Part shown: positions 25,024 through 34,602 of the stretch, piece by piece
Numbering within the stretch: position 1 is the stretch's first letter
How the letters are laid out: every line of letters begins with the position of its first letter
From: an uncultured Clostridia bacterium
GTDB taxonomy: Bacteria; Bacillota; Clostridia; Christensenellales; CAG-314
Reading direction: 5' to 3'
Assembly (NCBI GenBank): GCA_947586855.1
Contig: CANPXV010000002.1
Coordinates: 1-57,352, forward strand
DNA: 57,352 nucleotides
Notes under the pieces: model-generated
What the model saw: only the letters and a program-made list of their open reading frames with translations
What the model was told of the DNA's origin: nothing
Database searches by the model: none
Program-made: the position numbers and the translations under genes

Positions 25024-25995
25024 CTATTCATCCTTATTCTTCAAAGACAGGCCGTAGCTATCCAGCTTGGCAATGACCTCGTCCAGCGACTTTCTGCCCA
25101 GGTTGCGCACTTTCAGCATGTCGTCCTCGGTGCGACGGGTGAGGTCCTCTACCGTTTGTATGCCGGCACGTTTGAGGCAGTTGTAGGAACGAACGCTCAG
25201 ATCCATATCGTCGATGTTCATTTCCAGCACCCTCTTGTTGTTGTCGCTTTCTCTCGGAATAAGAATATCCTTGTTGAAGTTTTCGGACAGATCCACAAAC
25301 ATCTTGACGTGGTCCTCGATGATGCGGGCCGCCAGCGAGACGATTTCTCTGCCGGAGAAGGCTCCGTTTGTTTCCACTTCGAGGGTGAGCTTGTCGCGGG
25401 TGATATCCTGACCGACACGGGCGCTCTCGACGCTGTAACTTGCCTTTTTGACCGGACCGAAGATAGAGTCGATGGGTATGTAGCCGATGGGGTAGTTGAG
25501 TTTGAGCTCACGGTTGCGCTCCTTGTTCTTTTCGATGGAGGCATAGCCCAGACCTCTGGCAACATACAGCTCGCAGTTGAGGGAGCCGCCCTCTTCGATG
25601 GTGCAGATGTACAGATCGGGGTTGAGCACTTCTACCTCGCTGTCGGTGACGATGTCGCCGGCGTGCACCTCGCAGGGGCCTACTTTGTTGATTGTGACTG
25701 TCTTTCTGAAATCATTGTCATCGTTATCCGACTTCAAGGCCAAACGCTTGATGTTGAGGATAATGTCTGTTACGTCTTCTTTGACACCGTTGACAGTGCT
25801 GAACTCGTGCTGAATGCCTTCGATCCTGAGACCGACCACCGCAACGCCGGGCAGGGCGGAGAGAAGCACTCTGCGGAGAGCATTTCCGAGGGTGATCCCG
25901 TAGCCTCTTTCCAGCGGCTCGGCGACGATCTTGATGCAACAAGCATTTTGTCCGCTTTCATCTACTGTCATCAACGGTTTTTCTATTTCCATCAT
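25024..25995 (-). CDS. rpoA: RNA polymerase alpha subunit
   Basis: 323 residues. The N-terminal assembly domain (GYGITLGNALRRVLLSALPG, residues about 30-50) dimerises and binds beta/beta'; the C-terminal DNA-binding domain has the helix-hairpin-helix LSVRSYNCLKRAGIQTVEDL and RNLGRKSLDEV that contacts UP elements and activators. Two adjacent ATGs (25995, 25992) are possible; AGGAGA favours the first. In the alpha operon between rpsD and rplQ. Confidence 0.97.
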   Translation of the reverse strand: MMEIEKPLMTVDESGQNACCIKIVAEPLERGYGITLGNALRRVLLSALPGVAVVGLRIEGIQHEFSTVNGVKEDVTDIILNIKRLALKSDNDDNDFRKTVTINKVGPCEVHAGDIVTDSEVEVLNPDLYICTIEEGGSLNCELYVARGLGYASIEKNKERNRELKLNYPIGYIPIDSIFGPVKKASYSVESARVGQDITRDKLTLEVETNGAFSGREIVSLAARIIEDHVKMFVDLSENFNKDILIPRESDNNKRVLEMNIDDMDLSVRSYNCLKRAGIQTVEDLTRRTEDDMLKVRNLGRKSLDEVIAKLDSYGLSLKNKDE

Positions 25996-26070
25996 TGGAC
26001 AACAATCTCCTTTATATTTATTTTTGGCGTCACGCTATGTGACGTGTGGCACTGCGTGCCCGACAGATCG

Positions 26071-26697
26071 TTACTTGGAGTACAACTCGACTATCATGTG
26101 TTCCTGGATAGTCATGTCGATATCCTCTCTGACGGGTTTTGCAAGCACCTTGCCTGTCAGCTCGGCGGGCTCGAAATCCAACCATTGCGGTATATTGGCG
26201 GGTTTCTTGGCGCCTTTGAGCTCGACAAATAGCGGTTGTTCGCGTTTGTTCTCCTTGATGGAAACAACGTCGCCCACCTTTACCTGATAGCTGGGGATCG
26301 TTACACGCTTGCCGTTGACGGTGATGAGACCGTGATTGACAAACTGTCTGGCCTGAGAGCGGGATACGCCGATGCCCATGCGGTACACCACGTTGTCCAG
26401 ACGCTGCTCCAACAAGATGAGCATGTTGGCACCCGTGACGCCCTTCATGCGCTCGGCCGCCTCGTAGTAGCTGTGGAACTGCTTTTCTTGCAGGCCGTAG
26501 ATGCGCTTGGTCTTTTGTTTTTCGCGGAGCTGTTGTCCGTATTCCGTTACTTTCTTTCTGCTATCGGCGTGCACACCGGGGATCTTGCCGCGCTTGGTGA
26601 CGGGGCACTTGTCGGTGTAGCATCTGTCGCCTTTCAAAAACAATTTGCATTTTTCACGTCTGCATTGACGGCAATCTGCACTTGTATTTCTTGCCAT
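26071..26697 (-). CDS. rpsD: 30S ribosomal protein S4
   Basis: 208 residues. A primary 16S binder and, in many bacteria, translational repressor of its operon. The N terminus has the zinc-type cysteines (ADCRQCRREKCKL, DRCYTDKC), and the S4 RNA-binding domain (RLDNVVYRMGIGVSRSQARQFVNHGLITVNGK) is intact. Unlike in Bacillus, rpsD is here inside the alpha operon. Confidence 0.97.
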   Translation of the reverse strand: MARNTSADCRQCRREKCKLFLKGDRCYTDKCPVTKRGKIPGVHADSRKKVTEYGQQLREKQKTKRIYGLQEKQFHSYYEAAERMKGVTGANMLILLEQRLDNVVYRMGIGVSRSQARQFVNHGLITVNGKRVTIPSYQVKVGDVVSIKENKREQPLFVELKGAKKPANIPQWLDFEPAELTGKVLAKPVREDIDMTIQEHMIVELYSK

Positions 26698-26712
26698 AGT
26701 TATTCTCCTTTA

Positions 26713-27105
26713 CTAAACTCTTCTGCGCTTGGGCGGACGACAGCCGTTGTGAGCGATGGGGGATACGTCTCTGATGAGGGTGACGTCGATATCAGCCGTT
26801 TGCAAAGCACGGATGGCCGACTCGCGTCCTTGACCGGGCCCCTTGACGTACACTTCCACAGAACGGATTCCGTAGGTGTCCTTGGCGGTTTTGGCGGCGG
26901 TTTCGCATGCCTGCTGTGCGGCAAAGGCCGTGCTCTTGCGGGAGCCTCTGAATCCCAACGCACCGCTGCTGCATTGCGTCAACGCATTGCCGTTGAGGTC
27001 GGTAAAAGTTACGATCGTGTTGTTGAAGGAAGCGTGAATGTGCACCTGACCCTTGTCTACCTTGCGTACATCTCTTCTCTTTTTGACAATTTTCTTTCCT
27101 GCCAT
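26713..27105 (-). CDS. rpsK: 30S ribosomal protein S11
   Basis: 130 residues. S11 helps shape the platform of the 30S subunit around the mRNA exit. [38 protein letters not shown] and the end [19 protein letters not shown] are all S11 signatures. 13 bp after rpsM. Confidence 0.97.
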   Translation of the reverse strand: MAGKKIVKKRRDVRKVDKGQVHIHASFNNTIVTFTDLNGNALTQCSSGALGFRGSRKSTAFAAQQACETAAKTAKDTYGIRSVEVYVKGPGQGRESAIRALQTADIDVTLIRDVSPIAHNGCRPPKRRRV

Positions 27106-27118
27106 TGTTCACTACCTC

Positions 27119-27493
27119 CTATTTGGCCTTCTTGCCGCGAGAAACGGTGCGCTTGGGTCCCTTGCGGGTGCGAGCGTTTTGCTTGGTGGATTGTCCCCTC
27201 ACGGGCAAGCCCTTGCGGTGACGGATCCCACGGTAGGAGCCGATTTCTATTTGTCTTTTGATGTTCATGGAAACTTCGCGCCGCAGGTCGCCCTCGACGT
27301 GATAATTTTTTTCTATACAGTCACGGATCTTGGATATGTCGTCTTCGGTCAGGTCCTTGACGCGCGTATCGGGATTGACGCCCGTTTGTGCCAAAATGTC
27401 CTTGGCGGTGGTACGTCCGATTCCGTAAATGTAGGTCAAACCGATTTCTATACGTTTTTCTCTGGGTAAATCTACACCGGAAATACGAGCCAT
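27119..27493 (-). CDS. rpsM: 30S ribosomal protein S13
   Basis: 124 residues. S13 bridges the 30S head to the 50S subunit and contacts P-site t[28 protein letters not shown] at the start and the basic [24 protein letters not shown] tail identify it. A structured gap of 151 bp precedes it. Confidence 0.97.
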   Translation of the reverse strand: MARISGVDLPREKRIEIGLTYIYGIGRTTAKDILAQTGVNPDTRVKDLTEDDISKIRDCIEKNYHVEGDLRREVSMNIKRQIEIGSYRGIRHRKGLPVRGQSTKQNARTRKGPKRTVSRGKKAK

Positions 27494-27553
27494 TTGATTT
27501 TCTCCTTGTTGATAGATAAATTGTGTTGGATATGTATATTGACACGTTTGTAC

Positions 27554-27629
27554 TGTCGCAAGCCTATGTGGAATGATGTTGCGACGGCACTTGCGTGATT
27601 GGATCCTGAGTCAGGGCAGCAATGCTGCC
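27554..27629 (-). promoter_or_regulatory. Structured spacer between rpmJ and rpsM, possible alpha-operon leader
   Basis: The 151-bp gap is the largest inside the ribosomal operon. It contains GTCGCAA/TTGCGAC (27555-27561 with 27579-27585) and a perfect GGCAGC-AAT-GCTGCC hairpin (27615-27629). In E. coli the site where S4 represses the alpha operon lies at this same place, upstream of rpsM; a similar role here is inference. Confidence 0.35.
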
Positions 27630-27644
27630 GTTTTCAGCGGGATA

Positions 27645-27761
27645 CTAACCTTGTCTTTGCTTGTGCTTGGGATATTTGGAACAAATAACCATTACCTTGC
27701 CATTACGTTTGATAACCTTGCACTTGTCGCACATGGGCTTTACAGACGGTTTTACTTTCAT
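27645..27761 (-). CDS. rpmJ: 50S ribosomal protein L36
   Basis: 38 residues, the zinc-binding form: [19 protein letters not shown], with C11-x2-C14, C27 and H33 as ligands, ending HKQRQG. AGGAGG precedes the ATG at 27761; the longer frame upstream is spurious. Placed between infA and rpsM as in most bacteria. Confidence 0.97.
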   Translation of the reverse strand: MKVKPSVKPMCDKCKVIKRNGKVMVICSKYPKHKQRQG

Positions 27762-27817
27762 TTTTTCCTCCTTGAAACAGGGTTTGCACCCAGCTGTGTT
27801 GATTTTTTTGGTGTTTG

Positions 27818-28048
27818 TTATTGTTGGACGCCCTTGGTGCGCCACACTATCCTGCCCCTTGTCAGGTCGTACGGGCTCATTTCCAGCTTGACCGCATCGC
27901 CGGGCAAAATCCTGATGGAATGTATGCGCAGCTTGCCCGAAACATAGGCTATCACCTCGTGATTGTTGGTGAGCCGCACACGGAACTCCGCATTACGCAA
28001 CGCTTCCACTACTATGCCTTCTACTTCGATAACATCGTCCTTAGACAT
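27818..28048 (-). CDS. infA: Translation initiation factor IF-1
   Basis: 76 residues, an OB-fold protein that occupies the ribosomal A site during initiation. [26 protein letters not shown] and [13 protein letters not shown] are family hallmarks. Overlaps the upstream KOW gene by 8 bases. Confidence 0.97.
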   Translation of the reverse strand: MSKDDVIEVEGIVVEALRNAEFRVRLTNNHEVIAYVSGKLRIHSIRILPGDAVKLEMSPYDLTRGRIVWRTKGVQQ

Positions 28049-28334
28049 TTTGCTTCTCCTGTTGGTTTTGTTGACAGAACTGTCTCAGTGCGCTCTTGAC
28101 CTCGCTGTCGAATACCCTGCGGCCGTCCAGCAGTTTGGCGGCGATAGCGTCCAGCACAACTCCGCTGTCGGAGACATGCTTGGGGTTCTTTTTCTTGGGG
28201 GAGGCAAGACGTCGCATGCCGCCGTCCGCAAGATAGACGTTTTTGCCGTCCAGCGCAGTGACAACAAAGTACATGCCTTTGTCCCTCCCCTGAACGGACA
28301 GCACAACGCTGCCTACTTGTATGCCTTCTTTCAT
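28041..28334 (-). CDS. KOW-domain RNA-binding protein (L14e-like)
   Basis: 97 residues. The N-terminal [34 protein letters not shown] is a KOW motif like that of archaeal/eukaryotic L14e; such small KOW proteins are found between map and infA in Clostridia and are probably ribosome-associated. The C-terminal half is helical and basic. Start ATG 28334 has AGGTGA at short distance; a GTG at 28340, directly after the map stop, is possible. Function in the ribosome is inferred from position only. Confidence 0.85.
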   Translation of the reverse strand: MKEGIQVGSVVLSVQGRDKGMYFVVTALDGKNVYLADGGMRRLASPKKKNPKHVSDSGVVLDAIAAKLLDGRRVFDSEVKSALRQFCQQNQQEKQNV

Positions 28335-28340
28335 ATTCAC

Positions 28341-29090
28341 CTACAAACTGAGTATTTCTACTCCATTGGCGGTTATGGCAATAGTGTTTTCGTAGTGGGC
28401 GGAGGGTTTGCGGTCTCGTGTTTTGACCGTCCAGCCGTCTGCCGACCAATCTACCTTTTCCGTGCCCATGTTGATCATGGGTTCCACGGCTATTGTCATG
28501 CCCTCGCTGAGCCGCATGCCGTGCCCCGCCTTGCCGTAGTTGGGCACCTCGGGGTCCTCGTGCATTTCTCTGCCGATGCCGTGCCCCACCAACTCTCTCA
28601 CCACGCCATAGCCAAAGCTCTCGGCATGGGTCTGTATGGTGTGGCCCAGATCTCCCAAACGGGTGACGCCGGGGACAATGCTGTTGACCCCCTTGAAGAA
28701 GCACTGCTCTGTCACGTCGATGAGCTGCTGGCACTCCGGGGAGATCAACCCCACCGCAACGGTGCGGGCGGCGTCTCCCTGCCAACCCTGATAGATAGCG
28801 CCGCAATCGTAGCTGACTATCTGCCCCTCTTGCAGGACCTTGCGCCTGTCGGGTATGCCGTGCACCACCTCGCAATCCACCGACACGCATATGCTTGCGG
28901 GAAAGCCGTTGTAGTGCAAAAAGCTGGGTTTGGCGTTTTGAGACAGAATGTATTCGTGTGCAAGCCTGTTCAGCTCCCAGGTGGAGACGCCCGGCTTGGT
29001 GTGCTCTCGCAACAGCTCCAAGGTGTCCCTCACAATTTGGTTGGCACGGCGCATCAACGCTATCTGCTCGGCCGATTTGATGGTTATCAT
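28341..29090 (-). CDS. map: Methionine aminopeptidase, type I
   Basis: 249 residues. Removes the initiator methionine co-translationally. Metal ligands are visible in order: D of YDCGAIYQGW, D of GDAARTVAVG, H of VGHGIGREMHEDP, E of AVEPM and E of ENTIAI. The start ATG (29090) overlaps the adk stop as ATGA; the frame extends upstream but only as a shadow of adk. Standard member of the spc operon in Firmicutes. Confidence 0.96.
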   Translation of the reverse strand: MITIKSAEQIALMRRANQIVRDTLELLREHTKPGVSTWELNRLAHEYILSQNAKPSFLHYNGFPASICVSVDCEVVHGIPDRRKVLQEGQIVSYDCGAIYQGWQGDAARTVAVGLISPECQQLIDVTEQCFFKGVNSIVPGVTRLGDLGHTIQTHAESFGYGVVRELVGHGIGREMHEDPEVPNYGKAGHGMRLSEGMTIAVEPMINMGTEKVDWSADGWTVKTRDRKPSAHYENTIAITANGVEILSL

Positions 29091-29710
29091 TTGTGCAAAA
29101 CGTCCAAAATACGACGGTAGACCACCTCGACGCCGCCTGTGCCGTCCACCGTGACCAGCTTGCGTTGGTTGCGATAGTACTCTATCAGGGGCAGGGTGGT
29201 GCTTTCGTAAACGCGCAGCCGCTCCAACACGGTCTCCTCGCTGTCGTCCTTGCGCACTATCAGTTTGCCGCCGCATACGGGGCAGACAGTGGCGTTGCCG
29301 AGGGTGGAGATGTGGAAGGTGCCGTTGCAATCGGGGCAGAAACGCCTGCCCGAAAGGCGAGACACTATCGTTTGCTTGTCTACGTCCAGATTGATTGCGC
29401 AGTCTACATGCTGAAAGCTATCCAGCGCCTCTGCCTGAGCAATGGAGCGAGGAAAGCCGTCCAGAATGTAGCCCTTGCTGCAATCGGGCTCGGCCAGCCT
29501 GTTCTTGACGATCTCGATGGTGATTTCGTCGGGGACAAGGCCGCCGCCGTTCAAAATGTCCTTTATCTGCAAGCCCAGGGGCGTTTCTTCCTTCAAGTTT
29601 TTGCGGAAGATATCGCCCGTGGAGATTTGCGGAATGTCCAGCTCTACTGTGAGCTTTTGTGCCATGGTTCCCTTTCCGCTGCCGGGAGCGCCCAAAAGAA
29701 TGATGTTCAT
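29087..29710 (-). CDS. adk: Adenylate kinase
   Basis: 207 residues. Interconverts ATP, AMP and ADP. P-loop GAPGSGKGT at 7-15, AMP-binding STGD and LDGFPRS, and a long LID with a four-cysteine zinc site (FCPDC...VCPVCGG), the Gram-positive form. The ATG shares a base with the secY stop (TAATG). Located after secY as is usual. Confidence 0.97.
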   Translation of the reverse strand: MNIILLGAPGSGKGTMAQKLTVELDIPQISTGDIFRKNLKEETPLGLQIKDILNGGGLVPDEITIEIVKNRLAEPDCSKGYILDGFPRSIAQAEALDSFQHVDCAINLDVDKQTIVSRLSGRRFCPDCNGTFHISTLGNATVCPVCGGKLIVRKDDSEETVLERLRVYESTTLPLIEYYRNQRKLVTVDGTGGVEVVYRRILDVLHK

Positions 29711-31077
29711 TATCTCAAAAATCCTTTGGAGTTGGAACCGAGCAGGCCTCTGTAATGGCGCATCAGGATCTGGTTTTCCAACGCCTTGTTGAACTCCAAC
29801 GCTACCGATACGACGATCAGCATACCTGTTGCGCTCATGCTGGATACCAGCTGCGAGGCGGTGTTCATGCCTACCCAACCGGGTATGGAGAACAGTATGG
29901 AGGGGACAAAGGCGATGATCGCAAGGAACACGGCGCCCCACAGGGTGATGCGGGATACGATCTTGGCGAGATATTCGGCAGTTTCTCTGCCCTCTCTGAT
30001 GCCGGGGATCTTGCCGCCGTTGTTTTGAATGTTACGGGCGATTTCGACGGGGTTGAATTGTATCTGCGAATAGAAGTAGGCAAACACAAATATCAGCACT
30101 GCCAAAATCACGTTGTACACAACCGTCCCGATGGGATTGCCGTTGCCCGCCGTCATGTAGGTCGTCCACCAGGTGTTGAAGGCGCTTGTGGGCCAGAAGG
30201 TGGAGATTATCATTGTGGGGAAGCTCATCAGGGCATAGGCAAAAATCAGAGGCATGACGCCGCTGGCATTGACCTTGACGGGGATGAAGGAGGATTGGCC
30301 TCCGTACATCTTGTTGCCCTTGACTTGCTTGGCGTACTGCACCTTGATTTTGCGTTCGGCGCCGTCCACCCAGATGATGAAGGTGAACACCAGCACCAAG
30401 CCCACCAAAAAGATGAGAGCCTCTGCCCAATTGCCTGCGGCAAACGTGCTGAACAGCTGTTGAGCTGCCGTTGCAACGATACCGACGAAGATGAGCAGCG
30501 AAATACCGTTGGAAACGCCGTACTCGGTGATGCGTTCGCCGATCCACATGCACAGCATAGAGCCGCCCACCAGCACCGACACAACGTAGATACCCATGAT
30601 CCACTCTCCGCCCGTGGTTGCAAAGAAATCTGCATATTGGGCGCCCAGCCATGCGGTATTTACATAACCGTCGTACTGATTTTTGAGGGTAAGAAAGATA
30701 CCCACGGCGCTGACGATGGCCAAAGCCAACGTTACCCAACGAGTGATCTTGTTGATTTTTTCTCTACCTTCATCGCCTTCCTTGGACATCCTTTCGAGTG
30801 CGGGGATGGCGACCGTCAACAACTGCACGATAATCGACGCATTGATGTACGGGGAAATGCCGAGAGAAAAGAGAGTACCCTGACTGAGTGCGCTACCCGT
30901 TATGGAGTTGAGCAATCCGAAAATGTTCATGCCGTTTTCCGACGAGATCTCTATTTGCGACAGTCCGGGAACGGTGATATAACAACCCACTCTGAACAAA
31001 ACGACAAAGAGGATCGTCATAAATATTTTGTTGCGTACATCCTTTATCTTAAAGGCATTTCTGATGGTTTCAAACAT
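29710..31077 (-). CDS. secY: Preprotein translocase subunit SecY
   Basis: 455 residues, ten transmembrane helices. The channel of the Sec translocon through which the many lipoproteins and membrane proteins of this window pass. Typical pieces: FRVGCYITVPGLSQIE, NASIIVQLLTVAIPALERMSKEGDEGREKI, and the C-terminal YRGLLGSNSKGFLR. Start overlaps the rplO stop by one base. Confidence 0.97.
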   Translation of the reverse strand: MFETIRNAFKIKDVRNKIFMTILFVVLFRVGCYITVPGLSQIEISSENGMNIFGLLNSITGSALSQGTLFSLGISPYINASIIVQLLTVAIPALERMSKEGDEGREKINKITRWVTLALAIVSAVGIFLTLKNQYDGYVNTAWLGAQYADFFATTGGEWIMGIYVVSVLVGGSMLCMWIGERITEYGVSNGISLLIFVGIVATAAQQLFSTFAAGNWAEALIFLVGLVLVFTFIIWVDGAERKIKVQYAKQVKGNKMYGGQSSFIPVKVNASGVMPLIFAYALMSFPTMIISTFWPTSAFNTWWTTYMTAGNGNPIGTVVYNVILAVLIFVFAYFYSQIQFNPVEIARNIQNNGGKIPGIREGRETAEYLAKIVSRITLWGAVFLAIIAFVPSILFSIPGWVGMNTASQLVSSMSATGMLIVVSVALEFNKALENQILMRHYRGLLGSNSKGFLR

Positions 31078-31520
31078 TATTCAAGTACCTCTGCTACACC
31101 GCCTGCCGATTCGATTGCCTTCCTGGCGGAATCGGAAAACTTGTCTGCCTTGACAGTAAGTTTTTTGGTGAGAGTGCCATTGCCCAACACTTTGAGACCG
31201 CTGTTTCTGCTGCCAACAATGCGTTGCTCTACCAGCAGCTCGTGGGTGACCACGGTGCCGTTGTCAAATGCGTTGAGCGCATCGACGTTTACAATGTCGT
31301 ACTCCACACGGAACTTGTTGTTGAAACCCCGTTTGGGCAAACGTCTTGCGATGGGGGTTTGTCCGCCCTCAAATCCGGGACGAACACCGCCGCCGCTGCG
31401 TGCCCATTGGCCCTTGTGGCCCTTGCCGCTTGTCTTGCCAAGGCCGCTACCGGTGCCTCTGCCCAATCTCTTCTCGGAGGTGGTGGCTCCGACAGCGGGT
31501 TGAATTGTGTGTATTCTCAT
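31077..31520 (-). CDS. rplO: 50S ribosomal protein L15
   Basis: 147 residues. [27 protein letters not shown] and [17 protein letters not shown] are the extended N-terminal arm of L15 that threads into 23S rRNA; the C-terminal SAGG motif is present. Translationally coupled to secY. Confidence 0.97.
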   Translation of the reverse strand: MRIHTIQPAVGATTSEKRLGRGTGSGLGKTSGKGHKGQWARSGGGVRPGFEGGQTPIARRLPKRGFNNKFRVEYDIVNVDALNAFDNGTVVTHELLVEQRIVGSRNSGLKVLGNGTLTKKLTVKADKFSDSARKAIESAGGVAEVLE

Positions 31521-31529
31521 ATCAGCCTC

Positions 31530-31829
31530 CTACTTTACTTCTTCCACGGTGACAAGGTGCTTCACTTTGAAGATCATGCCGCGAGTTGCCGCATTGTCCG
31601 GCAAAATGTTGCTGGTGCGGATCTTGGTGAGTCCCAGCGCCCTGACAGTGGCTTGCTGCTCTTCAAGGCAACCCAATGTGCTCCTGACCAGCGTCACCTT
31701 GACCTGTCCCTTGGCGACATCGTAGGGTTTGTCGCCCTTTTTGGGCTTGGCGGGAAGTTTCTTTTCTACAACGTATCTGCCGTTGATGTAGAGAGGTTGT
31801 TTAGTTTCTGCTTTCTTTTTCGTAGCCAT
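31530..31829 (-). CDS. rpmD: 50S ribosomal protein L30 with N-terminal extension
   Basis: 99 residues, where L30 is usually about 60. The L30 domain begins near residue 42 (VKVTLVRSTLGCLEEQQATVRALGLTKIRTS) and ends with MIFKVKHLVTVEEV. The first 40 residues (KKKAETKQPLYINGRYVVEKKLPAKPKKG) are basic and not part of the family. The ATG at 31829 has a good GGAGGT site, so the extension seems real. Confidence 0.94.
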   Translation of the reverse strand: MATKKKAETKQPLYINGRYVVEKKLPAKPKKGDKPYDVAKGQVKVTLVRSTLGCLEEQQATVRALGLTKIRTSNILPDNAATRGMIFKVKHLVTVEEVK

Positions 31830-31840
31830 TGTGCACCTCC

Positions 31841-32467
31841 CTAAATTTCCTCGACGCTCTTGCCGCGAAGTTGAGCGATGTGCTCTTTGCTCCTGAGGCC
31901 TCTGAGCCCGTTGAATGTGGCTTTGACGCAGTTGACGGGGTTGTTGGAACCGTAGCTCTTGGTGCGGATATCCTTGATACCGACCGCTTCCAGCACGTTA
32001 CGCACGGAACCGCCGGCAATAACGCCGGTACCGGGTTGAGCCGGCATAAGCAGCACGTTGCCCTTGCCGAACTTGCCGATCGTCTCGTGGGGGATGGTGG
32101 TATCCAACAGCTCGATGTGCACCATTGCTTTTTTGGCACGCAGGTTGGCCTTTTCGATGGCTTGCGGAACTTCTGCCGCCTTGGCCATACCCACGCCTAC
32201 CATACCTTTGCCGTCGCCGACAACGCACAGCGCCGAAAAACGCATGGTGCGTCCGCCCTTGACAACCTTGGTGACACGGTTGATGGCCACAGTCTTTTTG
32301 ATGAGACCGTCGTCCTCCTTGACCTCTCTGTCGCGGTTGTTGCGTCTGCCGCCCTTTCTGTTGTCGGGGCGACCGTCGCGGAAGTTACGTCTCGATTGCT
32401 CTGTCTTGGGAGCTTGTTCCTGCCGTTGCTCTGCAACAGCAACTTCAACTTCTTGTACGTTTTCCAT
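31841..32467 (-). CDS. rpsE: 30S ribosomal protein S5
   Basis: 208 residues with a charged N-terminal extension of about 45 residues ([31 protein letters not shown]). The S5 core follows: [36 protein letters not shown] and the C-terminal [21 protein letters not shown]5 is important for decoding fidelity. Confidence 0.97.
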   Translation of the reverse strand: MENVQEVEVAVAEQRQEQAPKTEQSRRNFRDGRPDNRKGGRRNNRDREVKEDDGLIKKTVAINRVTKVVKGGRTMRFSALCVVGDGKGMVGVGMAKAAEVPQAIEKANLRAKKAMVHIELLDTTIPHETIGKFGKGNVLLMPAQPGTGVIAGGSVRNVLEAVGIKDIRTKSYGSNNPVNCVKATFNGLRGLRSKEHIAQLRGKSVEEI

Positions 32468-32481
32468 TAGTCTGCCTCCGA

Positions 32482-32835
32482 TTAGAATTTGAGTCCGGCT
32501 TCTCTTGCGCCGTCTGCCAAAGCGGCAACTCTACCCGTGTAGATGTAGCCGCCACGGTCGAACACGACCTCGCCGAGCCCGAGCTTCAACGCCTTTGCGG
32601 CGATGTCGGCCCCAACGGCCTTGGCCTGAGCCGTCTTGTTGCCCTGCGGTTTGAGGGCAAGACTGCTGGCAGCGCAAAGCGTTTTGCCGTTGATGTCGTC
32701 AATGATCTGAGCGTAGATGTAGTTGGTGGAACGGTAAACGCACAAACGAGGTTTGACCGAGGTACCGAACACCTTTTTTCTCACTCTTGCATGGCGGATT
32801 TGTCTATCCGCATTTTTGTTTATCTTTTTTATCAT
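32482..32835 (-). CDS. rplR: 50S ribosomal protein L18
   Basis: 117 residues. Binds 5S rRNA with L5. [34 protein letters not shown] and [26 protein letters not shown] are standard. Confidence 0.97.
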   Translation of the reverse strand: MIKKINKNADRQIRHARVRKKVFGTSVKPRLCVYRSTNYIYAQIIDDINGKTLCAASSLALKPQGNKTAQAKAVGADIAAKALKLGLGEVVFDRGGYIYTGRVAALADGAREAGLKF

Positions 32836-32847
32836 AGTCTACACTCC

Positions 32848-33390
32848 TTACTTACCGGCCTTCTTGCCTTCTTTCAGCGTTACGGTCTCTTCCTTGTAAC
32901 GAACGCCGTAAGCATGGTAGGGCTCAACAGGGCGCTTGGCCTTGATGTCGGCTGCGGTTTGCCCCACAAGCTCCTTGTCGATGCCGGAGACGACGACCTC
33001 TGTCTGGCTGGGGCAAGCAAACGTGATGCCCTTGGGCGCAACCACCTCTACGGGGTGAGAATAGCCGATGTTGAGCACCAGCTTGTCCCCCGCAACGGCC
33101 GCCTTGTAACCGACGCCGTTGACGACGAGATTGCGGCTGAAACCTTCGCTTACGCCCTTGACCATGTTGGCAATGAGCGCACGGTAAAGGCCGTGCATAG
33201 CCTGTACGTTTTTGTCGTTCTCGTCCAAAATGACAAGTGTGACTGTGTTTGCTTCGATATTTACGCCGATAGTCTTGTCTACGTAGCGGGAGAGCGTCCC
33301 CTTGGGGCCCTTGACTGTGACCTCGCCATCATTGAAGCTGACTGTTACGCCCGCCGGCAAGGTGATAGGCTTTTTTCCGATTCTTGACAT
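32848..33390 (-). CDS. rplF: 50S ribosomal protein L6
   Basis: 180 residues. SRIGKKPITLPAGVTVSFNDGEVTVKGPKG opens the protein and EPYHAYGVRYKEETVTLKEGKKAGK closes it, both diagnostic of L6, which sits near the GTPase-associated centre. Confidence 0.97.
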   Translation of the reverse strand: MSRIGKKPITLPAGVTVSFNDGEVTVKGPKGTLSRYVDKTIGVNIEANTVTLVILDENDKNVQAMHGLYRALIANMVKGVSEGFSRNLVVNGVGYKAAVAGDKLVLNIGYSHPVEVVAPKGITFACPSQTEVVVSGIDKELVGQTAADIKAKRPVEPYHAYGVRYKEETVTLKEGKKAGK

Positions 33391-33400
33391 GCTGCCCTCC

Positions 33401-33799
33401 TTACCAAACGTATGCCAGCACTTCGCCGCCGAGATTGTTTTCTCTGGCGTGCTTGTCCGTCATGATGCCCTTGCTTGTGGACACGATTGCAATTCCCAAA
33501 CCGTTGAGCACCTTGGGGAGTTCGCTGCTCTTGGCATAAACTCTCAGACCGGGCTTGCTGATGCGTTTGAGACCTGTGATAACTCTTTCACCTTTGTAGC
33601 CGTATTTGAGCGTGACCTTGATGGAGTCTTGAAGCTCGTGCTCCACAACCTCATAGCCCTCGATGTAACCTTCTGCAAGCAGAATGTCCGCAATGGCCTT
33701 TTTGGTTTTGGAAGCGGGGATTTCCACATCGGCGTGTTTAGCTGTGATAGCATTCCTGATACGGGTGAGCATATCGGCAATAGGATCTGTAACAACCAT
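33401..33799 (-). CDS. rpsH: 30S ribosomal protein S8
   Basis: 132 residues. [20 protein letters not shown] and the end [27 protein letters not shown] (STSKG with A-V-S-T) identify S8, a primary 16S binder. Start fixed at ATG 33799 by the family N terminus; upstream frame is spurious. Confidence 0.97.
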   Translation of the reverse strand: MVVTDPIADMLTRIRNAITAKHADVEIPASKTKKAIADILLAEGYIEGYEVVEHELQDSIKVTLKYGYKGERVITGLKRISKPGLRVYAKSSELPKVLNGLGIAIVSTSKGIMTDKHARENNLGGEVLAYVW

Positions 33800-33813
33800 T
33801 GTATTTTCCCTCC

Positions 33814-33999
33814 TTACCAGCTTGCTTTTTTGACGCCGGGGATCTCGCCCTTGTACGCCTTTTCTCTGAAACAAATTCTGCAAATGCCGTACTTTCTCAG
33901 CACAGAGTGCGGCCGGCCGCAGATAGAACAACGGGTGTATCCCCTGGTGGAATACTTGGGTGTCCTTTGCTGTTTGTTTATCATTGATTTCTTTGCCAT
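33814..33999 (-). CDS. rpsZ: 30S ribosomal protein S14, zinc type
   Basis: 61 residues, the short zinc-binding (C+) form. C24-x2-C27 and C40-x2-C43 ([18 protein letters not shown]) bind zinc; ends [11 protein letters not shown]. Confidence 0.97.
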   Translation of the reverse strand: MAKKSMINKQQRTPKYSTRGYTRCSICGRPHSVLRKYGICRICFREKAYKGEIPGVKKASW

Positions 34000-34012
34000 A
34001 TTTTGTACCTCA

Positions 34013-34591
34013 CTATGCTCTGAAAGGCATGCCCAGATATTTGAGCAGCGCTTTGCCCTCGGCGTCCGTCTTGGCCGTTGTCACAAACGTAACATCGAAG
34101 CCACGGGTCTTTTCTACCTGGTCATAGACGATCTCGGGGAAGATAAGTTGCTCGCGGATGCCCAACGTGTAGTTGCCTCTTCCGTCCAAATTGGTGTTGA
34201 CCCCTCTAAAGTCTCTGACCCGAGGCAGCGCAATGCTGACCAATTTGTCGAAGAAGGAATACATACGTTCGCCTCTCAAAGTTACTTTGGCTCCCACTGC
34301 CATGCCCTTGCGCACCTTGAAGTTTGCAACGGACAGCTTGCTGTTGGTTACCAGCGGCTTTTGGCCGGAAATGCTCTTCAACTCCTCCACAGCCAGCTGG
34401 AAGGACTTGCTGTTGTCCTTGACGTCGCCCAAACCTGCGTTGAGCACGATCTTCTCCAAACGGGGAACCTGATTGATGTTGGTGTAGCCGAATTCCTTTA
34501 TCAGCTGAGGAACAACTACTTCTTTGTACAGAGTTCTGAGTCTGCACTCTACGGGTTTAGACTCCGTAGGTTGTGTTTTCTTTGTAGCCAT
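34013..34591 (-). CDS. rplE: 50S ribosomal protein L5
   Basis: 192 residues. L5 contacts 5S rRNA and P-site t[54 protein letters not shown] and [23 protein letters not shown] are the family blocks. Confidence 0.97.
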   Translation of the reverse strand: MATKKTQPTESKPVECRLRTLYKEVVVPQLIKEFGYTNINQVPRLEKIVLNAGLGDVKDNSKSFQLAVEELKSISGQKPLVTNSKLSVANFKVRKGMAVGAKVTLRGERMYSFFDKLVSIALPRVRDFRGVNTNLDGRGNYTLGIREQLIFPEIVYDQVEKTRGFDVTFVTTAKTDAEGKALLKYLGMPFRA

Positions 34592-34602
34592 TGCGTTCCT
34601 CC

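Noticed and set aside
28341..29330. Longer map protein starting at 29330
   Set aside because: The extra 80 residues are arginine- and histidine-rich antisense-like sequence over adk; the ATGA overlap at 29090 is the natural start.
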